From assembly GCA_023101885.1 (NCBI GenBank), contig JALPQD010000820.1:248001-312000 (forward strand): a DNA stretch of 64,000 bases, written 5' to 3'. Position 1 is the stretch's first letter; the number at the start of each line of letters is the position of its first letter. The position numbers and the translations under genes are program-made. This DNA comes from Typhlomys cinereus (Eukaryota > Chordata > Mammalia > Rodentia > Platacanthomyidae). Below are positions 1 to 10,356 of this stretch, one piece after another. The notes under the pieces were generated by a model that made no database searches, was not told the origin of the DNA, and worked only from the letters and a program-made list of their open reading frames with translations.

Positions 1-265
1 GTTACTCTACATTGTTGCTGATAAATTTATGACCAAAGGGCTTAAGGGAACAAGGGTTTTTATTTTGACTTACAATGGTCCTGTTACAGTTCCTTGCCCA
101 GTCTGTCAGGAAACCAGTACCATGAAGCCGGTAATTCATTCAGCAAGTCAGAGCCCTTGCTACCTCTTCATCTTCACAAACAACCTCACCAACATATTTA
201 GAAATGTCCTTCACTTACCTCCTAAGTATTTTTCAACTCAATAAAGTTGGCTATTAACTATAACA
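1..265 (-). mobile_element. MT-like MaLR LTR, partial, runs off the window edge
   Basis: The stretch repeats, with gaps, the LTR family seen intact at 35,880-36,309. It shares the 'ttgctgataaatttatgacc' start, the antisense AATAAA ('gtttttatttt') and the terminal 'actataaca'. It is shorter than the ~430-bp complete copies, so it carries an internal deletion, and its outer end may lie outside the window. Family assignment to MT-type MaLR rests on the TGTT...AACA ends and the GTCAACTTGACA-type core seen in better copies. Confidence 0.65.
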
Positions 266-1316
266 ATGGTTTTTCTCATATGCTGTTGAATTTAATCTAC
301 TGAATTTTATTGAGAAATATAGCAATTGTGATATCACAAATGCAAGCCTGTTGTTTTATTTTTTGTATGGTTTTGGTGTGATCTTAATGTTGGCTTCATG
401 ACTTATTTGATGAAGTTCCATCTATTTCAAATTCAAATACTTCAGGAAGAATTGAAAATATTTATTATGTTTTATAACATTCAGATGTCAATGTTGTCCC
501 AAGTTGTCTTTCAGATGGGAAAATTTAATTACTGCTTTAATCTCATGGTACATTATTAGTCTGTTTAGCTATCTTATTTCTTTTTGATTTTCTTTTGGTA
601 GATTATCTGCATTCAAGAAATTATTCGTTTCTTGTGGATTTTCCATTGTTTCCAGCACATTACTGTTCATAATGTTTTGCATTTTTATGATATTAGTTCT
701 AGTATTTCCTTTTCATCTCTGATGTTTATCTAGGCCTTTCTTCTTCCACAGTTTTGTTACTGTAACTAAAATTTTGTCAATTTGTTTTCACATTTCAACA
801 AATAGATCTTGTTTTGTTGACCTTTTATATTTCTTTAGTTTCAATTTTGTTTACTTTGGCTCTGTTCTTTATTATTTTCTTCTACTCTCTTTGGGGGCGA
901 CTTTTCTTGATTTTTCTAAGACTTTGTTTAGCTATTTTCCTGAGATAATTCTAGTTTGATGATGTTTGCATTTGCTTTCCTGTCTCTAAGACTTTTGTGG
1001 TTCCACACATTTTTCTGGCATTTTGTGTTATTGTTTCAGTAATTCCCAGAAGCTTTTCTGGCTGTAGATTTGTAACTTTAATTAAATTTGTAGTCTGAGA
1101 AGATACATAATATTATTTCAGATTTTTTAGTTTGTTCAGATTTAATTTGTGACCTCACACAAGATCTTCCTGGACAGTGATGAATGTGCTGATGATAAGA
1201 TTATGTACCAGCCTTTTTTGGGTTGGATGTTCTGAAAATGACTGTTGGATTCCTTTATTCTGTAATGTGATCTGATTTTATTGTTTTGCTCATTTTTTCC
1301 CTTATAATCTATCTAT
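266..1316 (-). mobile_element. Ancient L1, antisense, piece 1 (ORF2 endonuclease/RT side)
   Basis: AT-rich sequence whose complement reads like heavily decayed L1 ORF2 (for example the antisense phrases around 390-960 and 1,130-1,230, which correspond to the part of ORF2 that follows the early endonuclease segment). It continues beyond the young L1 at 9,674 and then at 12,909, in the order expected for one minus-strand element. No open frame survives. The short open frame at 774-959 is a by-product of T-rich sequence. Confidence 0.6.
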
Positions 1317-1330
1317 AAGAAAAGTTAGAG
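1317..1330. repeat. Left target-site duplication of the L1 block
   Basis: The 14 bp 'aagaaaagttagag' recur exactly at 9,660-9,673. They bracket both L1 copies, and the unduplicated target lies inside the ancient antisense L1. Confidence 0.9.
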
Positions 1331-1640
1331 ACGCGCGCACGCGGTCCAGCCGGGACTCACCCCGCACCCTAGGACCCCAGGTCAGCCCACAGGGACCCGG
1401 CTCCGACTCCCACCATCCAGCCAGAGCCGCGCGGGGGCCGAGGGACCAGGAGGACCTCCCCCTGCGCCTGGGCCCCGCCCCAGCTGCCCTTGGGTTAAAT
1501 AGCTCCACGCCGACGCATCCATCCTCCCTTCTCACCCCGCCCCGCTCCGCCGGTCCGGACGCGCGCGGTCCACCCGGGCCTCACTCCGCGCCCTAGGTAA
1601 GTCCCCGTTCGGGCCCCGCCCACCAGGACCCCAGGCCAAA
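1330..1640 (+). promoter_or_regulatory. L1 5' UTR: two partial tandem monomers, CpG-rich internal promoter
   Basis: A GC-rich island in otherwise AT-rich DNA. The monomer start 'gacgcgcgc..cggtcca' occurs at 1,330 and again at 1,558, giving a 228-bp period; both are followed by 'cgggactcac' or 'cgggcctcac' and then 'ccctagg'. Tandem 5' monomers are the Pol II promoters of mouse-type L1s (established for the family). Many CpGs remain. Monomer 2 contains a 30-nt segment running from GTAAGT to CAG that monomer 1 lacks. Promoter activity is inferred, not shown. Confidence 0.8.
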
Positions 1641-1680
1641 TAATTCAGTTTAGTGAAATTGAGAGATCTTAAGAGTTAAA

Positions 1681-2662
1681 ATGACAATGCCAAAGTCAAA
1701 GTGCAAATCCATGAGAAGCAACACTTAGTAAACAAATTTCCCCCTGAAGAAATTAATCCCATAATGTTAGACTCCCACAAGAACAACCCGCGGAAAAAGG
1801 TCAAGAAAGCCTCACCCAGGATAAGGTCTTTCAAATATGATCATTACCATTTCAATACTATGAAAGGGAAATCGGGAGGAATTACATAATCGAATCATCG
1901 CTTTGAAGAGGAACACAACAGACATCTGGAGGAGTTGAGAAAACAGTGCAAGAAACAAAAAGTGGCATAGAGCAGATAAAACAAACTCAGCAGGTTTAAA
2001 ACTGGCTAAAAGACAAGTTATCTTCACCCAGAACTCTACAGAGAGTCTTATCAACAGAACTAACGAAGCAGAAACAGAATTTCAGACCTTGAAGATAAAG
2101 TGGGAGTACTAACCAGCTCAATGGAAGAGGTGGTTAAAGCCAAAAAGATACTTGAGAGAAATATCCAAGAGATATGGGACACCCTGAAAAAGCCTAACTG
2201 CGTATTCATGGAATATCAGAGCAAGAATCTCAAAATACCACCCTGAGGAAATTTTTCAAACGTCCTCAAGGAAAACTTTCCTCATCTAAAAAAGAGAGCC
2301 CATCCATATCAAGAGGCATTCCACCCCAAACAGATACGACCAAAATAGAAGCACGCCACGGCAAATATAGTTAAAACACTCCACATTCAAGATAAAGAAC
2401 TGGTGCTGAGAGCTTCAAGGGAAAACAAGTCACTTTTAAAGTAACCTATTAAAATAATAAATGACTTCTCAGTCGAAACAGTAAAAGAAAGAAGAGCTTG
2501 GAGAGACATACTTCAGTATTGAATGAGCAAAAATGTCAACCCAGGCTGATTTACCCTGCAAAACTATCATCATGATCGGGGAGAAGAAAAATTTTCCAGC
2601 ACAAAGACAACTTTAAGGGATACATGGCCACCAAACCAGGCCTTCAAAAAATGCTAGAATGA
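1681..2662 (+). pseudogene. L1 ORF1 (RNA-binding chaperone) pseudogene
   Basis: ORF1p is the trimeric nucleic-acid chaperone that coats L1 RNA. A start ATG at 1,681 is followed by an in-frame TAG after only about 15 codons, and homology then jumps between frames. A coiled-coil-like stretch lies at about 2,040-2,190, the RRM region starts near 2,195, and the C-terminal segment containing 'RRAWRDILQ' and 'LIYPAKLS' lies near 2,490-2,570. The likely original stop is TGA at 2,660-2,662. The span corresponds to about 327 codons, slightly below the ~357 of mouse ORF1. There are multiple frameshifts and stops, so no function is expected. Confidence 0.75.
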
Positions 2663-2764
2663 TACTCAAGTGTGAAGAAAAAAAACAGGCATATCCAGGA
2701 GGACAGAAGGCAAATATAACACCATTAAAACGGAAGCAACTACTTATAAAAGCTACTTAAACAT

Positions 2765-5700
2765 ATAAATGTCGGAATTAATAGTTTCTCCATTATAACA
2801 CTAAATGTTAATGGACTTAATTCACTGATCAAGAGACACAGATTACAAACTTGGATTAAAAATCACAATCCATCAATCTGCTGCCTGCAGGAAACCCATC
2901 TTACCACAAAAGATAGGCATGCTCTAAAAATAAAAGGCTGGTCAACAATTCTACAAGCAAATGGAAGCAGAAAACAGGCAGGGGTAGCCATTATGCTATC
3001 AGACAAAGTGGATTTCAAACCAAAGAAAATTAGAAGAGACACGGATGGATACTACATTTTAGTCACAGGTACAATTCACCAGGAAGACTTCACAATACTG
3101 AACATATATGCACCCAATACGGGCCCCTCCACATTCATTAAGAAAACCCTACAGTGTCTAAAGCAAGAAATCAACCCCCAAACGATAATTCTTGGGGACT
3201 TCAACACCGCCCTCTCTACATGAGATAGATCAACAGGTCAAAAGCTTAACAGAGGCACTTTGGAACTTAATCAAACCCTGAAAGAAATGGACCTTACAGA
3301 TCTCTATCGAACTTTTCACCCACGCACCAAAGAATACACATTTTTCTCAGCAGCACACGGAACTTTCTCCAAAATAGATCACATATTGGGCCACAAAATG
3401 AATCTACACATATACAAGAAAGTTGAAATTCTAACCTGTGCCCTATCAGACCACCACGGCCTAAAGCTGGACATCCACAACACATCAAACAAGAGAAAAT
3501 ACACTAACTCCTGGAAACTTAACACTATGATGCTGAATGAGAACTGGATTCAGGAAGAAATTAAAAAGGAAATTCAAGATTTCCTGAAAGTGAATGATAA
3601 CGAAAATAAAACTTACCAAAATCTCTGGGACACAATGAAAGCTGTTCTAAGAGGTAAGTTCATAGCTCTTAATGCCTACGTCAAAAAAAATGGAAACATC
3701 AGAAATAAACAACTTAACAATGCAGCTTAAAGCTTTAGAGAAACTAGAGCAACCTGATCCCAAAAGCAGTAGAAGAGAGGAGATTAGCAAAATAAGGGGA
3801 AAAATATCTGAAATCGAGACTAAGAAAACGATAGAAAAAATCAACCAATCAAAAAGCTGGTTCTTTGAAAAAATCAACAAGATTGATACACCCCTAGCTA
3901 AACTAACCAAAAGCAAGAGAAAGAAAACCCAAATTAACAAAATTAGAAATGAACATGGAGTTATCACTACTGATACCCAAGAAATCCAGAGAATTATAAC
4001 ATCATATTTCAAAAACTTATACTCTGTGAAGTTTGACAACACAAAAGAGATGGATGAATTTCTAAGTAAACACAACTTACCTAAATTGAATCAGGAAGTT
4101 GTGAATTATTTAAATAGTCCTATAACATATAAGGAAATTGAGGAAGTAATCTCGAATCTTCCCACCAAAAAATGTCCTGGACCAGATGGATTCAGCAGAG
4201 TTCTACCAGACATTTAAGGAGTTAATAACACCAATACTCCTTAAACTGTTCCATCAAATAGCAAAGGAAGGAACACTACCAAATTCCTTCTATGAAGCTA
4301 ATATCGTTTTAATCCCAAAACCTCATAAAGATTCACTTAAAAAAGAAAACTATAGGCCGATCTCCCTGATGAACACAGACGCAAAGATTCTCAACAAAGT
4401 CTTAGCAAATCAGATTCAAAAACATATTAAAAAGATCATTCATGGGGACCAAGTAGGCTTCATCCCCGGCACACAAGGTTGGTTCAACATACACAAATCA
4501 ATAAATGTAATTCATCATGTAAACCAGTCCAAAGTCCAAGACCACATGATACTCTCGATAGATGCAGAAAAAGCTTTTGACAAGATCCAACAGCCTTTTA
4601 TGATCAAAACGCTAGAGACAGTAGGAATGGAAGGAACCTTTATCAATATAATAAAAGCTGTATACAACAAGCCCACAGCAAGGATTATGCTCAATGGGGA
4701 ACAATTGGAAGCATTCCCACTTCGATCAGGAACTAGACAAGGCTGTCCACTCTCACCACTTCTATTCAATATTGTACTTGAAGTCTTAGCTGAAGCCATA
4801 AGACAAGAAAGGGACATAAGAGGGATTCAAATCAGCAAGGAAGAAATCAAGCTATCCCTATTTGCAGATGACATGATCTTATACCTGAGGGATCCCAAAA
4901 ACTCCACCAGGAAGCTCCTGGAACTAATTGAGAAGTTCAGCAGGGTGGCAGGATACAAAATAAATGGGCAAAAATCAGAGGCCTTCCTATATGCCCAGAA
5001 TGAAAGAAGTGAAAAAGCCTTGAGAGAAACCATGCCATTTACTATAACCCCTAAAAAAATGAAATACCTTGGTATAAACCTAACTAAGGAGGTAAAAGAC
5101 CTTTACAATGAAAACTTTAAAACCCTAAAGAAAGAAATTGCAGAAGACACCAGAAGGTGGAAAGACCTCCCTTGTTCCTGGATTGGCAGAATCAACATTG
5201 TAAAAATGACCATCCTACCAAAGGCAATATACAGATTCAATGCTATACCAATCAAAATCCCAAAGCAATTCTTCAAAGAAGTTGACCAAAGAATCTCAAA
5301 GTTCATATGGAGGCACAAAAGACCCAGGATAGCAAAAACAATCCTGAGTAACAAAAACACAGCTGGAGGTATTACCATACCAAACCTAAGTCTATACTAC
5401 AAATCCAAAGTTATAAAGACAGCCTGGTACTGGCTCCAAAATAGACACACAGATCAATGGATAAGGATTGAAGACCCAGACATAAGCCCACAAAGTTACA
5501 GCCATTTGGTCTTTGACAAAGGGGCCCAAAGAATCCAATGGAAAAAGAACAGCATCTTCAACAAATGGTGCTGGCAAAACTGGATCTCCACATGCAGAAG
5601 ATTAAAGCTGGACCCGTACTTGTCACCATGTACAAGACTTAATTCCAAATGGATCAAGGACCTTGATATCAGGCCAGAGACTTTAAAAACCATAGTTGAA

Positions 5701-6588
5701 AGGATAGGGAACTCCCTCGAGCTGATTGGGCTAGGCCAACAGTTCCTAAACAGACATCCAATGGCACAGTCACTGCTACCAACTCTCAACAGTTGGGATC
5801 TTGTGAAATTAAAGAGCTTCTGTTCAGATAAAGAGATTGTCACACGAGCTCAAAGGCAACCCACAGAATGGGAGAAAATCTTCACTAACCACATATCTGA
5901 CAGAGCTGTACTGTCCAGAGTGCACAAAGAACTTAGAAAATTAAACTCCAAGGAAAACACTGGCCCAATTAAAAAATGGGCCCTGGAACTTCAAAGAAAC
6001 TTTACCAGGGATGAAATTAAAATGTCTAACAATTATCTTAAAAAATGCTCCACTTCCTTCGCCATCAGGGAAATGCAAATCAAAACTTCCCTGAGATATC
6101 ATCTCACCCCGGTCAGGATGGCAAAAATCCACAATACAAACAAGGACAAATGCTGGAGAGGATGTGGAGAGAGGGGAACTCTCCTACATTGTTGGTGGAA
6201 ATGCAGGCTCATACAGCCACTCTGACGAGCCGTCTGGAGATTCTTAAAGAAATTAAAGATTGAAATGCCGTATGACCCTGCTATCCCACTTTTGGGAATA
6301 ACCCCCCATGCGGCAGAGGTTCGCCTCGATAGCACAAGCTCGACCATGTTCATAGCAGCACTGTTTATAATAGCAAAGTCATGGAATCAACCTAAATGTC
6401 CAACAGTTGACGAGTGGATAAGAAAACTGTGGTACATCTATACAATGGAGTACTACTCAGCCATCAAAAATGATGAATTACTGGAATTTGCTGGGAAATG
6501 GATGTCATTAGAAAGAATTATATTAAGTGAAGTATCCCAAACCCAGAAAATTAAGCGCCGTATGTACTCCCTAATAGGTGGCTCCTAG
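2765..6588 (+). pseudogene. L1 ORF2 (endonuclease-reverse transcriptase) pseudogene
   Basis: ORF2p nicks target DNA and copies L1 RNA at the nick. Endonuclease-domain motifs are visible: 'TLNVNGLNS' near 2,798, 'CLQETHL' near 2,885, 'LGDFNT' near 3,190 and 'SDHHGLKLD' near 3,450. The RT domain carries 'GPDGFS' near 4,185, '[15 protein letters not shown]' near 4,555, '[14 protein letters not shown]' near 4,730 and the catalytic FADD at 4,861-4,872. The C-terminal cysteine region includes '[16 protein letters not shown]' near 6,150. The frame is damaged by a TGA at 3,221-3,223, a +1 shift at the A8 run 3,683-3,690, a net +1 shift near 4,190 (probably 2 nt lost) and a TGA at 6,223-6,225 where the downstream copy has TGG. 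The original stop is TAG at 6,586-6,588. About 1,275 codons in total match the family's normal length. No in-frame ATG is obvious at the 5' edge, so the start is approximate. Confidence 0.92.
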
Positions 6589-7577
6589 TACCAAACTCAC
6601 CCAGCCCACATTGAGACACTCAAAAGTAAACCTATGTAACACAGTAATTGCAAGGATTATGAACAAGAGAGATGGGTTAGGAGGGCCACACCAGAAACAA
6701 GGAGAGAGGAGACCATGTTACAGCAGAGAAAATAGGCCTCCATCAAGGTCTGCAAGTAAGTAATGAGAAACCTGGTTAAATTCACAGACGTTCTTTCCTG
6801 ATCTCACCAGAAGGGGAGGGCATATAGTCTAGCAGATAAAAAGTAATCATTTTGCAAATGGGTGATGGACCCCTCCCTCAGTGAGGTTTCCTACTCTTAT
6901 TACATCTACCCTTGAATGTGCTATTACAACAAGACTCCAGTTTAACAGCTTTTTGTCTCTGGCCAGGGGGTGACATACAGTGCCCAGCAGAATGTAGTGA
7001 AGGGAATTGCAGGAGCAGCAAAACTGCAAAAGAAAATCAACAAACCACAATCCAGAACTTCAGAGACTCTATATCAATCACATAGAACTAGGACAGCCTA
7101 ATCTCTCCCCATCCTGGAGCTCAGGGACATTTGCGGAAGAGGGGGCAGTAAGATTGTAAGAGCAAAAGGATGGGAGGAGCAACGATTTGCAAGATTCTCA
7201 ACAATAGTTGGGGCCAAAGCAATCATAATGGGACTTTGCATGCCCTGCGCAATGTCCAGTGCACTGTTGCCCTCATAAAGTCTAGCATCTGTTAAGGGCA
7301 CCGAGACCCCTGGAGGCAAGGGATTGACAGCCATAGTAGTGATCTTATGCTTAAGGGGAACAAGAGAAAGGGCTTATGGAAATGCCACTGGGTCCTTATA
7401 TGTCATCTCCACCCAGTGGAGAGTTAGGCGTACACAATAAAGGACTCTCTGGGAATTGGGGGGAGGCACTGGGGGAAGGGGAGGGGGAGGAAGGGGGAAG
7501 GAGGGAACTGGTAAAAAATTTTAAAATGTATAATTAAATTTTTAATAAAAAAAAAGAAAAAAAATTAAAAAAAAAAA
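6589..7577 (+). other. L1 3' UTR and A-rich tail of the full-length copy
   Basis: Non-coding; collinear with the 3' UTR of the second copy at 8,622 onward, apart from indels. It ends in a G-rich polypurine tract (about 7,458-7,510), a structure typical of rodent L1 3' UTRs, then 'aataaaaaaaaag' and an A-rich tail interrupted by T and G. Confidence 0.85.
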
Positions 7578-8621
7578 AAGAACAGCATCTTCAACAAATG
7601 GTGCTGGCAAAACTGGATCTCCACATGCAGAAGATTAAAGCTGGACCCGTACTTGTCACCATGTACAAGACTTAATTCCAAATGGATCAAGGACCTTGAT
7701 ATCAGGCCAGAGACTATAAAAACCATAGTTGAAAGGATAGGGAACTCCCTCGAGCTGATTGGGCTAGGCCAACAGTTCCTAAACAGACATCCAATGGCAC
7801 AGTCACTGCTACCAACTCTCAACAGTTGGGATCTTGTGAAATTAAAGAGCTTCTGTTCAGATAAAGAGATTATAACACGAGCTCAAAGGCAACCCACAGA
7901 ATGGGAGAAAATCTTCACTAACCACACATCTGATAGAACTCTGCTGTCCAGAGTGCACAAAGAACTTAGAAGACTAAACACCAAGGAAACCAATGGCCCA
8001 ATTAAAAAATGGGCCCTGGAACTTCAAAGAAACTTTACCAGGGATGAAATTAAAATGTCTAACAATTATCTTAAAAAATGCTCCACTTCCTTCGCCATCA
8101 GGGAAATGCAAATCAAAACTTCCCTGAGATATCATCTCACCCCAGTCAGGATAGCAAAAATCCACAATACAAACAACAACAAATGTTGGAGAGGATGTGG
8201 AGAGAGGGGAACTCTCCTACATTTCTGGTGGAAATGCAGGCTCATACAGCCACTCTGGCGAGCCGTCTGGAGATTCTTAAAGAAATTAAAGATTGAAATG
8301 CCGTATGACCCTGCTATTCCACTTTTGGGAATAACCCCCCATACAGCAGAGGTTCACCTCGATAGCACAAGCACGACCATGTTCATAGCAGCACTGTTTA
8401 CAATAGCAAAGTCATGGAATCAGCCCAAACGTCCAACAGTTGACGAGTGGATAAGGAAACTGTGGTACATCTATACAATGGTGTACTACTCAGCCATCAA
8501 AAATGATGAATTAATGGAATTTGCCGGGAAATGGATGTCATTAGAAACAATTATATTAAGCGAAGTATCCCAGACCCAGAAAATTAAGCGCCGTATGTAC
8601 TCCCTAATAGGTGGCTCCTAG
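7578..8621 (+). pseudogene. L1 ORF2 C-terminal fragment, frame intact
   Basis: The last ~347 codons of L1 ORF2 from '[10 protein letters not shown]' to the TAG at 8,619-8,621. There is no stop codon or frameshift in this part, unlike the upstream copy. The cysteine-rich segment '[16 protein letters not shown]' is present, but the C of the upstream 'LLHCWW' is F here. It lacks the endonuclease and RT domains, and no start or promoter is evident, so it is a fragment and not a gene. Any short open frame called here, for example from 7,653, is a part of this fragment. Confidence 0.9.
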
Positions 8622-9659
8622 TACCAAACCCACCCAGCCCACCTAGAGACAGTAATTGCAAGGATTATGAACAGGTGGGATGGGGTAGGTGGACCACACC
8701 AGAAACAAGGAGAGAAGGGACCATGTTACAGCAGGGAAAATAGGCCTCCACCAAGGACCCAAATAAGTAATGAGACATCTGATTAAGTTCACAGACTTTT
8801 GTTCCTGATCATTTACTACTGAGGGGGTGTGATCTCACCAGAAGAGGAGGGCATATAGTCTGGCAGATAAAAAGTAACCATTTTGCAAAGGGGTGATAGA
8901 CCCCTCCCTTAGTATGGTTTCCCACTTTTATTACATCTACCTTTGAATGTGCTTTTATCACAAGACTAACAGCTTTTTGTCTCTGGCCAGGGGGTAACAT
9001 ACAATGCTCACCAGGATGGAGTGAAGGGCATTGCAGGAGCAGCAAAACTGCAAAAGAAAATCAACAAACCACAATCCAGAACTTCAGAGACTCTTATCAA
9101 CCACCTAGAACTAGGCCAGCTTAGTCTCTCCCCATCTTGAAGCTCAGGGAAATTTGCGGAAGAGGGGGCGGTAAGAGTGTAAGAGCAAAAGGATGGGAGG
9201 AGCAATGATATATAAGATACTCTATACTAGTTAGGGCTGAAGCAATCATAATTGGACTTTGCATGCTCTGCGCATTGTCCAACACACTGTTGACCTCACA
9301 AAGTCTAGCATCTGCTAAAGGCACCAAAAGCCTTGGAGGTCAAGGATTGGCAGCCACAGCAGTGTTCCTATACCTAAGGGGAACACGGGAAAGGGTTCAG
9401 GGAAAGGCCACTGGGTCCTTGTACGTCATCGGAGAGGAGGGCCCAGAGGAAAATCAGACATGCACAAGAAAGGACTCTCTGGGAATTGGGGCGGGAGGCA
9501 CTGGGGGATGGGGAGGGAGAGGGGTGAGGAGGAGGAGCAGGGGGTACGGGGGGAGGAGGAGGGAGGGAGGGAACTGGTGTACCTAATAAGTTTGTATGAG
9601 CTGAAATAAAAAAATAATAACTTAATTGATAAATGATATAATATACATTTATTAAAAAA
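8622..9659 (+). other. L1 3' UTR of the truncated copy
   Basis: Homologous to 6,589-7,577. The polypurine/G-rich tract (9,489-9,582) is longer than in the upstream copy. It is followed by 'ctgaaataaaa' and an impure A/T tail ending 'tattaaaaaaa'. The open frame at 9,263-9,586 only reflects this G-rich, stop-poor tract. Confidence 0.85.
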
Positions 9660-9673
9660 AAGAAAAGTTAGAG
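9660..9673. repeat. Right target-site duplication of the L1 block
   Basis: Exact copy of 1,317-1,330. After it the ancient antisense L1 resumes. Confidence 0.9.
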
Positions 9674-10351
9674 TGTACAGGTTTCATACTTTATTGCATT
9701 TGAGTCAATCTCTTTGCTTAGATTGACTACTAATCATTACATATATTTTTGGTAGTCAGGTTGAGTACATATATGTTAATAATTCTTATATCCTCATGTT
9801 GAATTGACCTTCTTATTAATATATAATAATCATCTTGGGATGTTTTCAAACTTTTGGATGTAAAATCTGCTTTAGCTATTAGCTATTCCTGCTTAATTTT
9901 ATTTCCATTTAAATGGATGTATCTTTTCTCAATTTTCACTCTTAGTTCATGTGTATATTTATCAGAAATGATTTTCTTGCAAGCAGCATATAGTTGAGTC
10001 CTGTTTGTCTATTCAATCAGCCTGTCTATCTTTTCATAGTGAGTTTGATAAGTTAACAATATCAATATTTGCTATTGCTATATCATGCATAACCTTCTTT
10101 CTATCACTGTACTGATGATATGCTGCTTACTTTGTATGGCTGTTATTCTTTCTTATGTCTTTCATTACTTATTTTTGTGCTTTTGATTGTTCAAGACTTG
10201 CAGTTTTAACTCTTCCCTTCTCTTTCATATATATGTTCCTCTAGTGAATCTTGTATATCTTGTGAGTTAATGTGTTTTAATCATCTTTATTTCTCAAAGA
10301 ATGACTTGGTGGTGATGAATTCTTTCTGATTTTACTTGTCCTGGAAAGATT
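9674..10351 (-). mobile_element. Ancient L1, antisense, piece 2 (endonuclease N-terminal side)
   Basis: The complement resembles the early endonuclease segment of an old L1 ORF2; the antisense 'gcaagcagcatatagttgag' near 9,981 is a recognisable landmark. It directly continues piece 1 across the young L1 block and carries no surviving frame. Confidence 0.65.
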
Positions 10352-10356
10352 TTATT

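Larger units (their letters stand above)
1331..7577 (+). mobile_element. Full-length L1 (LINE-1), inactivated
   Basis: Order seen: GC-rich tandem-monomer 5' UTR (1,331-~1,640), ORF1 remnant (1,681-2,662), ORF2 remnant (~2,765-6,588), long 3' UTR with a G-rich tract (6,589-~7,545), then an impure A-rich tail. The ~6.2-kb length fits a complete rodent L1. ORF1 is broken in several places and ORF2 has two nonsense codons and two frameshifts, so it cannot encode both proteins and is presumed dead. Both ends are well supported: the 5' end abuts an exact 14-bp target duplication. The 3' tail runs into a second, 5'-truncated L1 instead of into the matching duplication, which occurs only after that second copy. 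Confidence 0.93.
7578..9659 (+). mobile_element. 5'-truncated L1 joined head-to-tail to the full-length L1
   Basis: Begins in the A tail of the upstream L1, at a point matching 5,545-5,548 of that element. The first 1,041 bp (7,581-8,621) align to 5,548-6,588 with no indel; by hand count there are about 37 substitutions (~96% identity). It has its own 3' UTR and tail ending at 9,659. The truncation point lies in 'aaaaag', so the junction with poly(A) has microhomology. The following 14 bp duplicate the bases in front of the full-length L1. Confidence 0.92.

Noticed and set aside
1302..1535. Arg/Gly-rich open frame in the CpG island, as a gene first exon
   Set aside because: The island is the L1 5' UTR with tandem monomers and is bounded by the L1 target duplication.
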